This document shows positions 1 through 7,593 of a stretch of DNA of 12,024 nt, in pieces. Source of the DNA: Bacteroidales bacterium (lineage in GTDB: Bacteria > Bacteroidota > Bacteroidia > Bacteroidales > UBA3663); the NCBI GenBank assembly GCA_030526445.1, contig JAUNCV010000052.1:232-12255 (forward strand), given 5' to 3'. The notes under the pieces are model-generated. The model had not been told where the DNA came from. It did not search any database and saw only the letters and a program-made list of their open reading frames with translations. Position numbers and translations under genes: made by a program. Each line of letters begins with the position of its first letter. Positions within the stretch are counted from its first letter, which is position 1.

Positions 1-2361
1 GGTCATAAAAACGCTACTTCCATTTCCGCTGCTATATATAACGTAAGCTGGATACTCCTGATCGTTAATAACACATGACTGATTAGCCACCTCAGCAATT
101 GTAAAAATTTGATCAGCTACATCAACCATATCTACATTCTGACCAACAGCGATGTCTCCAAAAGTCTTGCCTGCATTGGTAATTTGATAATAAGCACAAC
201 GTGGCACCTGCTCTAACATGAAGAAGAACTCTGAGGTCTGCTGCATTAGTGCATACTCAGCACTGTTGCCACCATTCTTGATGCCAACAACACCAATTTC
301 TGTTCCATGTACATCGCCTACTTGTTTAGGATAGCCCTCCTCGTAGGTTACTTCCCAACCTTCATCGCCAGGTTCTCGGCCTTCAGAATCAGCAATTTCA
401 TGTCCGTCGTTAATTTGATCAGCCTCTTCCTGTGTTGCAATGATATGTGGAATCTCTGCCTGCTGCACAAACATATAGTAACCTGTTGCGAATGGGTAAA
501 TAGCAACAGAGATATTCACGAAATCACTGCAACCTGCAGTAGCAGTTGCCTTTACGCGCACCTGAACGTAGCCTTCTTTCAAGCCTTCAATGATACCAGG
601 TGTGGTTACATCTGTCCAATCTGTGTAAACTCTTACAGTTTCTCCATTTTCAACAGTCTTGAATAGCTGACGATACTCCATGGCGGTAGTGATGCCACTA
701 TGCTCTACCTTACCATCAGAAGCGCCCTTTATTGAGACTGGTGTAACTGCTGCGTTCTCAAGATTCGGCTTTTCTGCTGCTGGCAAAAATGTAAGGTTAT
801 TTACAACCTCAGCTCCATTGATCAAGAAGCTGGACAAAACCACATCACCTCTAAAAGTGTAATAGTATGTACCATTTTCTTCATCGACACAGAAGATTTC
901 CGTCTCATCATCATAATACTCAATTACAAAATATCTTTCCTTTTGATATGCAAGAATTTCACCATCATAGTAATCTGTCTCATCTTGCCCAACAATTATA
1001 ACCTTTGTCAGTTTATATTTGGAATTCAGACGTTCGAAGCCATATATTACCGATTCTTGAGTATTATCTGGATTTACAAATGTAAACTCTACAGTAGCAC
1101 CCTCTTCGAACATAGCCGCGAGTTCAGGCGTTTCGTCGAGAATTGGGAGAACAGTGTGAGTTGCGGTTACATCTTCGTCTCCTGGACCAATTATTAAATT
1201 GCCTTGATTATCTTGAGACAATGACCAATAAATAGCATTCCCACTTGGGAGCAAATTATCAGACCAAAGAATCAAATCTGGACCACTTGGAATGAAGATT
1301 GAGTTATCGCTATAATCACCATCACCATAAAATTTGTAACCCCATACACCTTCAGCATTTTGGCAATAATTAGTCAAACAGCCGAGCCACAATCCTTCAA
1401 GATTATCTGCGCCTGTCGTACGCCAATTCTCGCCCCAAACATATTCGGCGCCCTTCTTGGCAGCCTCAGTGAAGGTCATAGGTTCTGCTACAACCTGAGT
1501 AGCGAACTTTGGACCGTTCTCCCAGAGCTGAACCCAAGTCTGAGTGGTCTCAACACCATTGATGGTAGCAATAGCCTCACCACGCGAACCCTCAGGGATA
1601 AACTCCGTCAGTGTCACGTTGTAGAGATGAGCATTTTCGAGCTGCTTAGGTGCGCGAATTTCACGGCCTGTGCTGCTAACAATGCTGCACTTAGCATCGG
1701 ATATTGCAGGAGCATAAACCTTCTCACCTGCCGGAATGGTGATAACTGAAGCATACGAGATATCGTCTGTTGTATAAGATTTAAGTCCTTCTCTTGGATC
1801 ATCAAAGTAAACATCAGAAACATAACCATTATCTTTTTTGAGCACAATCTGCTTATCGCTCTTTGTTGGGTTTGATACACACAACAAAGGATATTCTATA
1901 GTAAGATTGGCCGATAGGGTATTATCAGAGACGCTAATATCATCATAATATGCAAATAATAAGCAATCCGTCTCCCCATTTTCGACAGAGAAAGTGGCAG
2001 GAAGATATCCATTATAGAACGTACCATAAGTCAGAGACCAAATATCTTCCAACTCAACGCCTGCTGGCAAATTGGCCGAGAAGATCTTACCATCGTAAAT
2101 GAATTCAAACGGTTGAGAATAATCGCACCAAGCGGTAATCACATCTCCCTCTTTCCATCCTTTGATGGTGAAGTCGTTGCCTTCTCCCTCTTCAATCAGC
2201 GCACGGCCCTCAGCGCCACCGGTAGTGGCGTTGAGATACACGACGCGATCGGATAGAGGAGCCTGAGGTGTTACAGGTTCCACAGCCTCGTCGTTGCACG
2301 AGGTGAATATCGTGGACATGGCCAGCATCATGGCGCTGGCTGCATATATATATCGTTTCAT
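1..2361 (-). CDS. Large surface lipoprotein, fimbrillin-like N-terminus plus FISUMP-like module (3' end beyond window)
   Basis: The frame is open for 787 codons from an ATG at 2361 to the left edge with no stop, so the C-terminus is missing. Residues 1-21 form a lipoprotein signal peptide (MKRYIYAAS start, Cys22 in TSCNDE); the NDE after the cysteine resembles Bacteroidetes surface-export signals. Residues 23-255 are beta-rich and look fimbrillin-like, by comparison with the next gene. Residues 260-400 carry a FISUMP-like module (WVQLWENGPKFA at 276-287, VWGENW at 308-313). Residues 534-622 look like an Ig or Fn3-like repeat (SDGK, MEYR, DWTDV, GLKEGYVQVRVKA). The rest is not recognised. It is probably the last of three co-transcribed genes, 33 bases after its neighbour. 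Its DNA is far more AT-rich than the rest of the window (about 28% G+C in 901-960). Role inferred as surface binding or display; ligand unknown. Confidence 0.85.
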   Translation of the reverse strand, partial: MKRYIYAASAMMLAMSTIFTSCNDEAVEPVTPQAPLSDRVVYLNATTGGAEGRALIEEGEGNDFTIKGWKEGDVITAWCDYSQPFEFIYDGKIFSANLPAGVELEDIWSLTYGTFYNGYLPATFSVENGETDCLLFAYYDDISVSDNTLSANLTIEYPLLCVSNPTKSDKQIVLKKDNGYVSDVYFDDPREGLKSYTTDDISYASVITIPAGEKVYAPAISDAKCSIVSSTGREIRAPKQLENAHLYNVTLTEFIPEGSRGEAIATINGVETTQTWVQLWENGPKFATQVVAEPMTFTEAAKKGAEYVWGENWRTTGADNLEGLWLGCLTNYCQNAEGVWGYKFYGDGDYSDNSIFIPSGPDLILWSDNLLPSGNAIYWSLSQDNQGNLIIGPGDEDVTATHTVLPILDETPELAAMFEEGATVEFTFVNPDNTQESVIYGFERLNSKYKLTKVIIVGQDETDYYDGEILAYQKERYFVIEYYDDETEIFCVDEENGTYYYTFRGDVVLSSFLINGAEVVNNLTFLPAAEKPNLENAAVTPVSIKGASDGKVEHSGITTAMEYRQLFKTVENGETVRVYTDWTDVTTPGIIEGLKEGYVQVRVKATATAGCSDFVNISVAIYPFATGYYMFVQQAEIPHIIATQEEADQINDGHEIADSEGREPGDEGWEVTYEEGYPKQVGDVHGTEIGVVGIKNGGNSAEYALMQQTSEFFFMLEQVPRCAYYQITNAGKTFGDIAVGQNVDMVDVADQIFTIAEVANQSCVINDQEYPAYVIYSSGNGSSVFMT

Positions 2362-2394
2362 AATGTTCTTACGGTTTAGACGTTGTTAATTTTC

Positions 2395-4383
2395 TTATTC
2401 CCACTCTTCTCCCTCGAGCTTGATACCCTCATTGTTGGTACCAATACCAATACCCGGGTTCACAACAGGAGCCTCGCATGGAGTGCCGTTGAAGACTGGG
2501 CAGAGAAGTTGCTTTTGGGTGCTTGGCGCTCCTGTGCTATTAACAGAACTACCATACTCATTGTAGTTTAATAACAATGAACCACACGACAAATCTGAAT
2601 TAATGTCCGAAGACCAAAGCTGGCAATAACCATTTTCACTGCTTGCTTCATACATTACAGGGACAAAGAGGCAAGCGTTATAATAGTATCCCCTACCATT
2701 AAACAAGAAGCCCCATTGATCATTCTTTTGTGTGTACCAAATATATATGTAATCAGAATAATAATTATTTGTATGTAAACCGTCCAACTCTGACTTAGAT
2801 GGAGTATGCCAGTTCTCGCCCCAAATAAAGTCTTTTCCTGTTTGGTTAGCCTCATCAAACGAGAAGTAACCCATCACGTCATCAGGATTGACAGCAACAT
2901 TGGTAGCAAACTTAGGACCACCGTCCCACAACTGTACCCAACTCTTGATTACAGTCTGGCCATTGATTATAGCCTCACCATGTCCAGAGATTGGCTCTGC
3001 AAGGATAGCACGAACAGATTGGCTTAAATAGCCTGATTCATCCTCAATCTTTGGCGCATAGTTTCCTAATTCCAAATATTTAATTTCATCGTAGCTAACA
3101 CTTGTCGATGTCCAATAGTGACCCACACCAACAGCTCGTTGATCTACTCCTTCGTAATAACCACAACGAGGAAGGAAGATCTCATTATAAGCATACTCGC
3201 CAATACCTTTGAAAACATAGCCATTCAAACCCTGAATGCCCTTGTAATTCTCAACTCGAGTACCGCCATCGGTATATTTTGTATTAATCAAGTCAGAAAA
3301 AGCCTTATATGAAGGCATCTTCCAATTAGAACCCCAAAGCTTGGTAGCGGTGTCATCGTCACCAACGAGTTCTGAATTTCCTTGATTATATTCACTATTA
3401 GGATCCTTGTCAATAGAACCGCCCCAAGTGTAATATCCACCAAAGCATGCACTCTCATACTTTTTCTCACTATTTAGAGTCACCTCAGCAGTCACAGCGG
3501 TAGCGCCCACGTTCATGTCGGCAAACTTAGGTCCACCAGGCCAGAGCTGAGTCCAGCTAACAGGAGTCTCCTCCTCACTGTCTGGCGAAAGGCGAGCCAT
3601 AGCGGTGCCATAAGAGCCTGCAGGACGAGGTTCGCCCACAATCATGCGATAGTGCTTGCCAGCCACGAGACCGGCATCGACAGTCTTGCGAATAGCGGTT
3701 TCGCCATTGAAGAGCTCTAACTTAATGCCCGCAGGCACAGCTACATAATAGGTGCCCTTGGCAGTAACGCTAAGGAGAGGAACAGCCTCGCTCTTTGTGG
3801 TGACATCGAAGAATGGTTCACCAGCGGCATCGAACTTGCCAGAGAGAGCTGTAACCCAGCCATTGCCACTCTTGACATTGAGCTTGAGACCATCCTCTTC
3901 GAAGTAAGCCACCTCGAGAATAGCCACCTGTGAGCGCAAAGCAATTTCAAGACCAGTGGCACCGGTGGTAGCAGAAGCTGTGCTACCAATCATGCCATAA
4001 TGATTGGCTGCCGAAACAGCATCACCAGCCTGATAAACGAGGTCAAACTCGTGGCTTGGATAGAATGCAAACCAGTCGGTAGGCTCCTCAGTAACTTCGG
4101 CCACGGCGCTCGTGAAGCTCTCAGTATCGCGCTTGAAGGTATAAAACTCGCCATCAATTGCACTGTTGGTCACCGAGATATTGTCATTTTCTGTAAACTC
4201 GAAAGTCCAGTTGCTCAAACCCGTTGTGATGTTGGCGCGACCAGCAATTTCGTCGGCCAAAGTTGCCTTGAGCTCCATGCCTTTCTTGGCAGTATTCTGG
4301 CCACCAAGAACAGCTTCGTCATTGCTACAAGCTGTGAGACTCAGCGATGCAGCAAGTATTGCGAAATATTTAGTATTTTTCAT
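2395..4383 (-). CDS. Fimbrillin-like surface lipoprotein with two FISUMP domains
   Basis: This is a 662-residue protein if translation starts at 4383. An in-frame ATG three codons upstream (4392, MCF) is possible, but MKNTKYF gives the ordinary lipoprotein signal, with Cys19 in LTACSNDE, so I prefer it. Residues 30-250 match the fimbrillin-like (Mfa-like) pattern: WTFEFTENDNISV, a WFAFYPSHEF strand and a GKHYRMIVGEP end. Residues 277-462 form a typical FISUMP domain (TIGR02145 type): WTQLWPGGPKFADMNVGAT, YTWGGS, GSNWKMPSYKAF, IFLPRCGYY, YWTST and SVRAI. Residues 480-635 are a second, more divergent copy (WVQLWDGGPKFA, WGENWHTPSKSEL, CLFVPVMY). The last residues, GEEWE, form an acidic tail resembling that of the upstream gene. 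It is the middle gene of the operon. Known homologues are surface proteins of mostly undefined function; nothing here shows a catalytic site. Its 3' half is more AT-rich than its 5' half. Confidence 0.9.
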   Translation of the reverse strand: MKNTKYFAILAASLSLTACSNDEAVLGGQNTAKKGMELKATLADEIAGRANITTGLSNWTFEFTENDNISVTNSAIDGEFYTFKRDTESFTSAVAEVTEEPTDWFAFYPSHEFDLVYQAGDAVSAANHYGMIGSTASATTGATGLEIALRSQVAILEVAYFEEDGLKLNVKSGNGWVTALSGKFDAAGEPFFDVTTKSEAVPLLSVTAKGTYYVAVPAGIKLELFNGETAIRKTVDAGLVAGKHYRMIVGEPRPAGSYGTAMARLSPDSEEETPVSWTQLWPGGPKFADMNVGATAVTAEVTLNSEKKYESACFGGYYTWGGSIDKDPNSEYNQGNSELVGDDDTATKLWGSNWKMPSYKAFSDLINTKYTDGGTRVENYKGIQGLNGYVFKGIGEYAYNEIFLPRCGYYEGVDQRAVGVGHYWTSTSVSYDEIKYLELGNYAPKIEDESGYLSQSVRAILAEPISGHGEAIINGQTVIKSWVQLWDGGPKFATNVAVNPDDVMGYFSFDEANQTGKDFIWGENWHTPSKSELDGLHTNNYYSDYIYIWYTQKNDQWGFLFNGRGYYYNACLFVPVMYEASSENGYCQLWSSDINSDLSCGSLLLNYNEYGSSVNSTGAPSTQKQLLCPVFNGTPCEAPVVNPGIGIGTNNEGIKLEGEEWE

Positions 4384-4421
4384 AAAACACATTATTTAAA
4401 AGGTTTTCTGTTCTGACACGA

Positions 4422-6884
4422 CTAATCTTCCCACACATTTTCGTTGCCTTCACCAATGTTGGTGTCGGCCGAAATGTTGCCGGTAGCCTTAACGGTCAGT
4501 TCGATAGTTTTGCTCACACCGCTGCCATCGGTAGCAGCAATGGTGATGGTGGCTGTACCCTGAGCATTGGCACGAACACCATACATTGTAGCATTGCCTG
4601 TGAACGGAACATTTGCGACAGAAACTACTTCTGGATCTGAACTTGTTACGCTCAAAGTTCCAATATCAGCGGCATCATCAGCATCGGCAAAGAACTCAAA
4701 GTAATCGCCAATCTTCATTACGCCATCTTCAGGATATTCGCCATAATAGCTAAATACGATCTCACTCACTGGAATAATAACAGTCAAAGTCACAGGATCG
4801 CTCACGAACTCGCTGCCATCGGTAGCCTTGGCTGTAATTTCAGCAGTGCCCTTGCCCACTGCAGTTACTTCGCCAGTCTTCTTATCAACAGTAACTACAT
4901 CGGTGTTGCTCGAATACCACTCAACACCACTCTCGGTAGCATCGTCATTCACCTCGGCGCTGAACGGATAGGTCTTACCCTTCAGGAGAGTATTGTTATC
5001 AGGAATGCCAGTGATAGCGATATCGGTCACAGGTTGCTTCACAGTCACGTTGAAGGTCACGGTCTTGCCGCTGCCATCGTGTGCCGTACCGGTAACAGTA
5101 GCAGTGCCTGGAGCAACGGCTTCAATTTCGTAACCACCGTTCGGGTTGGTAACGATAGAGATGTTGTTGTTCGAAACTGTCCAGTCGATGGTTGGGTCTG
5201 AAGGGCTGTCGGCACCGGTTGGCTCAACACTGACAGGAATCAGCACATTGGCAAGACCTACAAAGGCCACAGGCTTGAAGTCGGCAGGCACGGTGATGGC
5301 GGTCACAGGCTGCAAGATTACGAACTCAACCTCGTCAACAACAGCCTGATCGCTGTTCGAAGTACAAGAAATCTTAACAGTGCCCTTCTGCTTGAAGGTG
5401 ACATTACCATTCTGGTCAACAGTAGCCAAAGCCTCGTTGTTCGATTTCCATTTTACGCTGCGGTCGGTAGGAGTCTTATCATTTTCGCCCTCAAGATTGG
5501 CCGAAAGCTGCAGGGTTTCGCCCACATTGAAGCTATCGCCATCCTGAACACCTGTTGGCAGCGTGATTTCAACATCGGTCACCTGCACTGGTATGCCCAC
5601 TACAATATTAAAGTATTGTGAAGAGATGCTCGAAGTGCCATCGCTGATGGTGAGGCTGGCGCTGAGTTTATCGCTGCCGAAGCCAGCAGCCAAGTTTTCG
5701 CCTGCCACTGTAACTTCAACATAGTCATTGACAAAGGCTACGCTAACCACATCGATGCTGTTAGCGCGGCTCTCGGTCTCAACATAATCGATCTTGAAAT
5801 TATCCTTGCCACCCTCAACGGCCTTCTTGGCGGCCGAAACAGGGGTAACCTTAAACTTAAGTGTAGTGTAGCCAGAGGTTGCCACGAAGAGTGAACCATC
5901 GCTATAGGTAGGCACAGCCACGATAGAACGGATGCGGCCGGCAATTTCGTCAACACGGTCCTTCAGGTCCTTGAATCGGTCATTAAGTGCCTCAAAACGC
6001 TGCTCAACCTTGGCAATGTCAGCCTTGAGAGCATCGGTTGCCTCCTTCACGGCGGCAGCAATCTCCTTGGTGATGACACCATGGTTCTCTTCAATAGCCG
6101 CAGTGATGGCAGCCTGATAAGCCTCGGTTATCTCGACCTTAGCGCTATCAATAGCGGCCTCGAGTGTAGCCACCTGCTTCTCAACATCGGCCACCCCCTT
6201 CTTGAGCGAATCCACTTCGGTCTCAAGTTCTTCGTTCATCTCTGCTTTGAGTTTGGCAACCTGCTCTTCGAGCGATGCAATGGTAACATAACCCTGCAGC
6301 TGCTCATTGACCCAGGCCTTCATCGAAGCCTCAGTATCAGAGATTTTAGCCATCAAAGTGCTGTCGGTCTCAGCAATCTTGGCGCTGAGTGCAGCATCGA
6401 CCGATGCCACTTTATCGGCAAGAGCCTCGCTGGTGCCCTTCACGGTTGCCAGTTCGCTCATCACGGCATTGTGCTGCTCGATGGTAGCAAAGGTGGCTTC
6501 GGCCCAGCTCTTCTGGCCCGAGATTGACTCATCGCAGTGTGCCTTAAGCTCTTCAATCTTGGCATCGAGGTTCTCGCTCTTCTTCTCGAGCACCTCTACG
6601 GCCGAAGTGATAGCCTGATTCTTGGTCACAAAGTCCTGACTCATGGATGCCACCTCTTTCTTCACGTTCTCTACGTGGCTTGAAAGAGCTGCCTGAGTCT
6701 GCTCAATGGCAGGAATGGAACTCTTGATGGCCTGTACCTGCTCCTGAATAGGGGCAATAGAGGTTTTTTCAATCTGTTCGACACGATCTTCAAGATCATT
6801 GACTTCAGATTTCACACACGAATTCATGGCCATGAGCACGCCCACAGCTATGAACAAGGACTTTAAACAAAGCTTGTTTTTCAT
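4422..6884 (-). CDS. Surface lipoprotein: long coiled-coil stalk followed by four Ig-like (BIG2) domains
   Basis: The 820-residue protein starts at MKNKLCLKSLF, with a lipoprotein signal ending at Cys23 (MNSC). Residues 27-318 are an almost continuous heptad-rich coiled coil (LEDRVEQIEK near the start, LKDRVDEIAGRI at the end), like the N-terminal region often annotated DUF4988 or PL29 lyase N-terminal. Residues 318-434 begin with the familiar IRSIVAVPTYSDG motif and form a beta domain. Four BIG2-type Ig-like domains follow, at about 435-524, 525-615, 618-703 and 704-799, each with the W-x-S-x-N or SSDPEVVSV core and a GTATIT-like strand. The tail ends NENVWED. No lyase catalytic domain is present, so the PL29 name should not be read as an activity. 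It is the first gene of the operon and probably forms an oligomeric stalk outside the cell; partner unknown. Confidence 0.9.
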   Translation of the reverse strand: MKNKLCLKSLFIAVGVLMAMNSCVKSEVNDLEDRVEQIEKTSIAPIQEQVQAIKSSIPAIEQTQAALSSHVENVKKEVASMSQDFVTKNQAITSAVEVLEKKSENLDAKIEELKAHCDESISGQKSWAEATFATIEQHNAVMSELATVKGTSEALADKVASVDAALSAKIAETDSTLMAKISDTEASMKAWVNEQLQGYVTIASLEEQVAKLKAEMNEELETEVDSLKKGVADVEKQVATLEAAIDSAKVEITEAYQAAITAAIEENHGVITKEIAAAVKEATDALKADIAKVEQRFEALNDRFKDLKDRVDEIAGRIRSIVAVPTYSDGSLFVATSGYTTLKFKVTPVSAAKKAVEGGKDNFKIDYVETESRANSIDVVSVAFVNDYVEVTVAGENLAAGFGSDKLSASLTISDGTSSISSQYFNIVVGIPVQVTDVEITLPTGVQDGDSFNVGETLQLSANLEGENDKTPTDRSVKWKSNNEALATVDQNGNVTFKQKGTVKISCTSNSDQAVVDEVEFVILQPVTAITVPADFKPVAFVGLANVLIPVSVEPTGADSPSDPTIDWTVSNNNISIVTNPNGGYEIEAVAPGTATVTGTAHDGSGKTVTFNVTVKQPVTDIAITGIPDNNTLLKGKTYPFSAEVNDDATESGVEWYSSNTDVVTVDKKTGEVTAVGKGTAEITAKATDGSEFVSDPVTLTVIIPVSEIVFSYYGEYPEDGVMKIGDYFEFFADADDAADIGTLSVTSSDPEVVSVANVPFTGNATMYGVRANAQGTATITIAATDGSGVSKTIELTVKATGNISADTNIGEGNENVWED

Positions 6885-7228
6885 CTTTTAGTGTTTTACG
6901 GTTTGTTATTTGCGTTATTAGTTCTCGATGGTAGAGGAATATAACTTCATGGGGAAACAGGTTCTTACAAAAAACTTGCCTTCTCAGGGAGTGTATCTTC
7001 TTGGTTGCAAAGTTCGTAATAATTAGCGAATTATAATCACAAATCTCATTTTTCTTCGAAAATAATCTGAAAAAGCCTTCTCCCACCCCCCAGTTAAAAA
7101 TATGTCACCTATGGATTGCACTTTAAATCTCTTATTTATACCTAAAATTACAATTAGTTTAAGAAATAGGACTAATAGCCTCGGCAGCTGAAAAGACACC
7201 GCATCTGACACTATGAAAAAGTTTTTGC
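6885..7228. other. Upstream region of the lipoprotein operon, no gene recognised
   Basis: This is the right-hand flank of the operon. It holds the candidate promoter and an untranslated leader, with AAACCGTAA (minus strand, 6896-6904) 11 bases before the start codon. Small open frames here (for example minus 7023-7211) have no recognisable family features and lack signs of translation. The segment 7081-7228 is AT-rich and I see nothing definite in it, apart from a CTGAAAAG at 7188-7195 that mirrors CTTTTCAG at 7493-7500 around the axis of the neighbouring palindromic element. Confidence 0.5.
7008..7043 (-). promoter_or_regulatory. Weak candidate promoter for the three-lipoprotein operon
   Basis: Read on the minus strand, GAACTTTG (7008-7015) matches the Bacteroidetes -7 box TAnnTTTG at all but the first base. 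A TTTG (7040-7043) lies 24 bases upstream, longer than the usual 19-21. Transcription would start near 7001 and give a leader of about 115 bases before the ATG at 6884. No better match was found in 6885-7100. Confidence 0.35.
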
Positions 7229-7459
7229 TGAAAAAAGTGTCAAAGTGTCACATCGGCAAATAAGAGGCTTAAAACCAGCCACTTTCAGAGCTTTCGTGTG
7301 TGACACTTTTAAAATATAACTATCACCGAAAGGTCACATCGGCTTGAAGAGTGACTTTTCGGTGATAGTTCGTAAAATAAAGTGTCACATTTTCTCGATT
7401 TGTAACAAACTCATTATCAGAGCATTGAAACCCACTGTGATACTTTGACACTTTTTTCA
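7229..7459. repeat. 231-base concentric inverted-repeat element (MITE-like or regulatory)
   Basis: Three inverted-repeat pairs share one axis at base 7344. The outer arms are 7229-7252 and 7436-7459 (24 bases, one mismatch), the middle arms 7299-7309 and 7379-7389 (11 bases, perfect), and the inner arms 7318-7337 and 7351-7370 (20 bases, one mismatch). The spacers are 46 bases on each side between outer and middle arms and 8 bases on each side between middle and inner arms, though the spacer sequences themselves do not pair. The word AAAGTGTCA or its complement occurs five times: 7234-7242, 7242-7250, 7301-7309, 7379-7387 and 7446-7454. The outer ends read TGA...TCA. No target-site duplication is evident in the flanks and no coding sequence lies inside. 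It could be a small non-autonomous mobile element, a multi-site protein-binding array or a structured RNA. Confidence 0.75.
7318..7370 (+). repeat. Central hairpin of the palindromic element
   Basis: Arms 7318-7337 and 7351-7370 are 20 bases each around a 13-base loop (7338-7350). The single non-complementary position is a G (7332) opposite a T (7356). It would be a G-U pair in RNA from the plus strand but an A-C mismatch in RNA from the minus strand. The loop begins ATCGGC, which continues an 11-base direct repeat, GTCACATCGGC, also found at 7247-7257. Confidence 0.7.
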
Positions 7460-7481
7460 ATAAATACTTATTTTTATAGGG

Positions 7482-7593
7482 TTCTCTTAAGCCTTTTCAG
7501 AGGCTTCTATGAAGACCGAGGTCGATCATCATAGATGACCGAGGCTTGTCTTAATAGAAGACCAAAACGAGGCTTAAGAGAAGGCCTTTTTTT
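7482..7593 (+). terminator. Long imperfect hairpin followed by a T-run (terminator-like on the plus strand)
   Basis: The arms pair in order: 7482-7494 with 7570-7582 (13 bases, perfect), CTTCTAT 7504-7510 with 7554-7560, AAGAC 7512-7516 with 7548-7552, GGTC 7520-7523 with 7537-7540, and ATC 7528-7530 with 7534-7536 around a 3-base loop. Internal loops are 9/9 and 1/1 in the lower part. GGCC and seven T's (7587-7593) follow on the plus strand and run into the stop codon of the minus-strand esterase gene. In the minus direction the hairpin also follows that gene but has no T-run behind it. It may therefore be a 3'-end structure for the esterase mRNA, a terminator for plus-strand RNA, or both. 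Confidence 0.5.

Noticed and set aside
307..1749. Plus-strand open frames across the left part of the window
   Set aside because: The minus strand is open without a stop for 787 codons with a signal peptide and domain motifs, so the plus-strand frames are shadows.
4383..4392. Start at 4392 (MCF) for the FISUMP lipoprotein
   Set aside because: It is possible, but it adds three residues before a standard MKN signal peptide, and nothing upstream favours it.
4422..6884. Reading the coiled-coil protein as a PL29 polysaccharide lyase
   Set aside because: Only the N-terminal region resembles the domain bearing that name. The rest is Ig-like, with no catalytic domain.
6805..7211. Small minus-strand frames upstream of the coiled-coil gene (93 and 62 codons)
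   Set aside because: The first overlaps the true start out of frame and the second covers AT-rich promoter DNA. Neither has a signal, domain or plausible promoter.
7229..7459. CRISPR array suggested by repeated AAAGTGTCA words
   Set aside because: The copies are only 9 bases, occur in both orientations and have irregular spacing. The pattern is a palindrome, not direct repeats with equal spacers.
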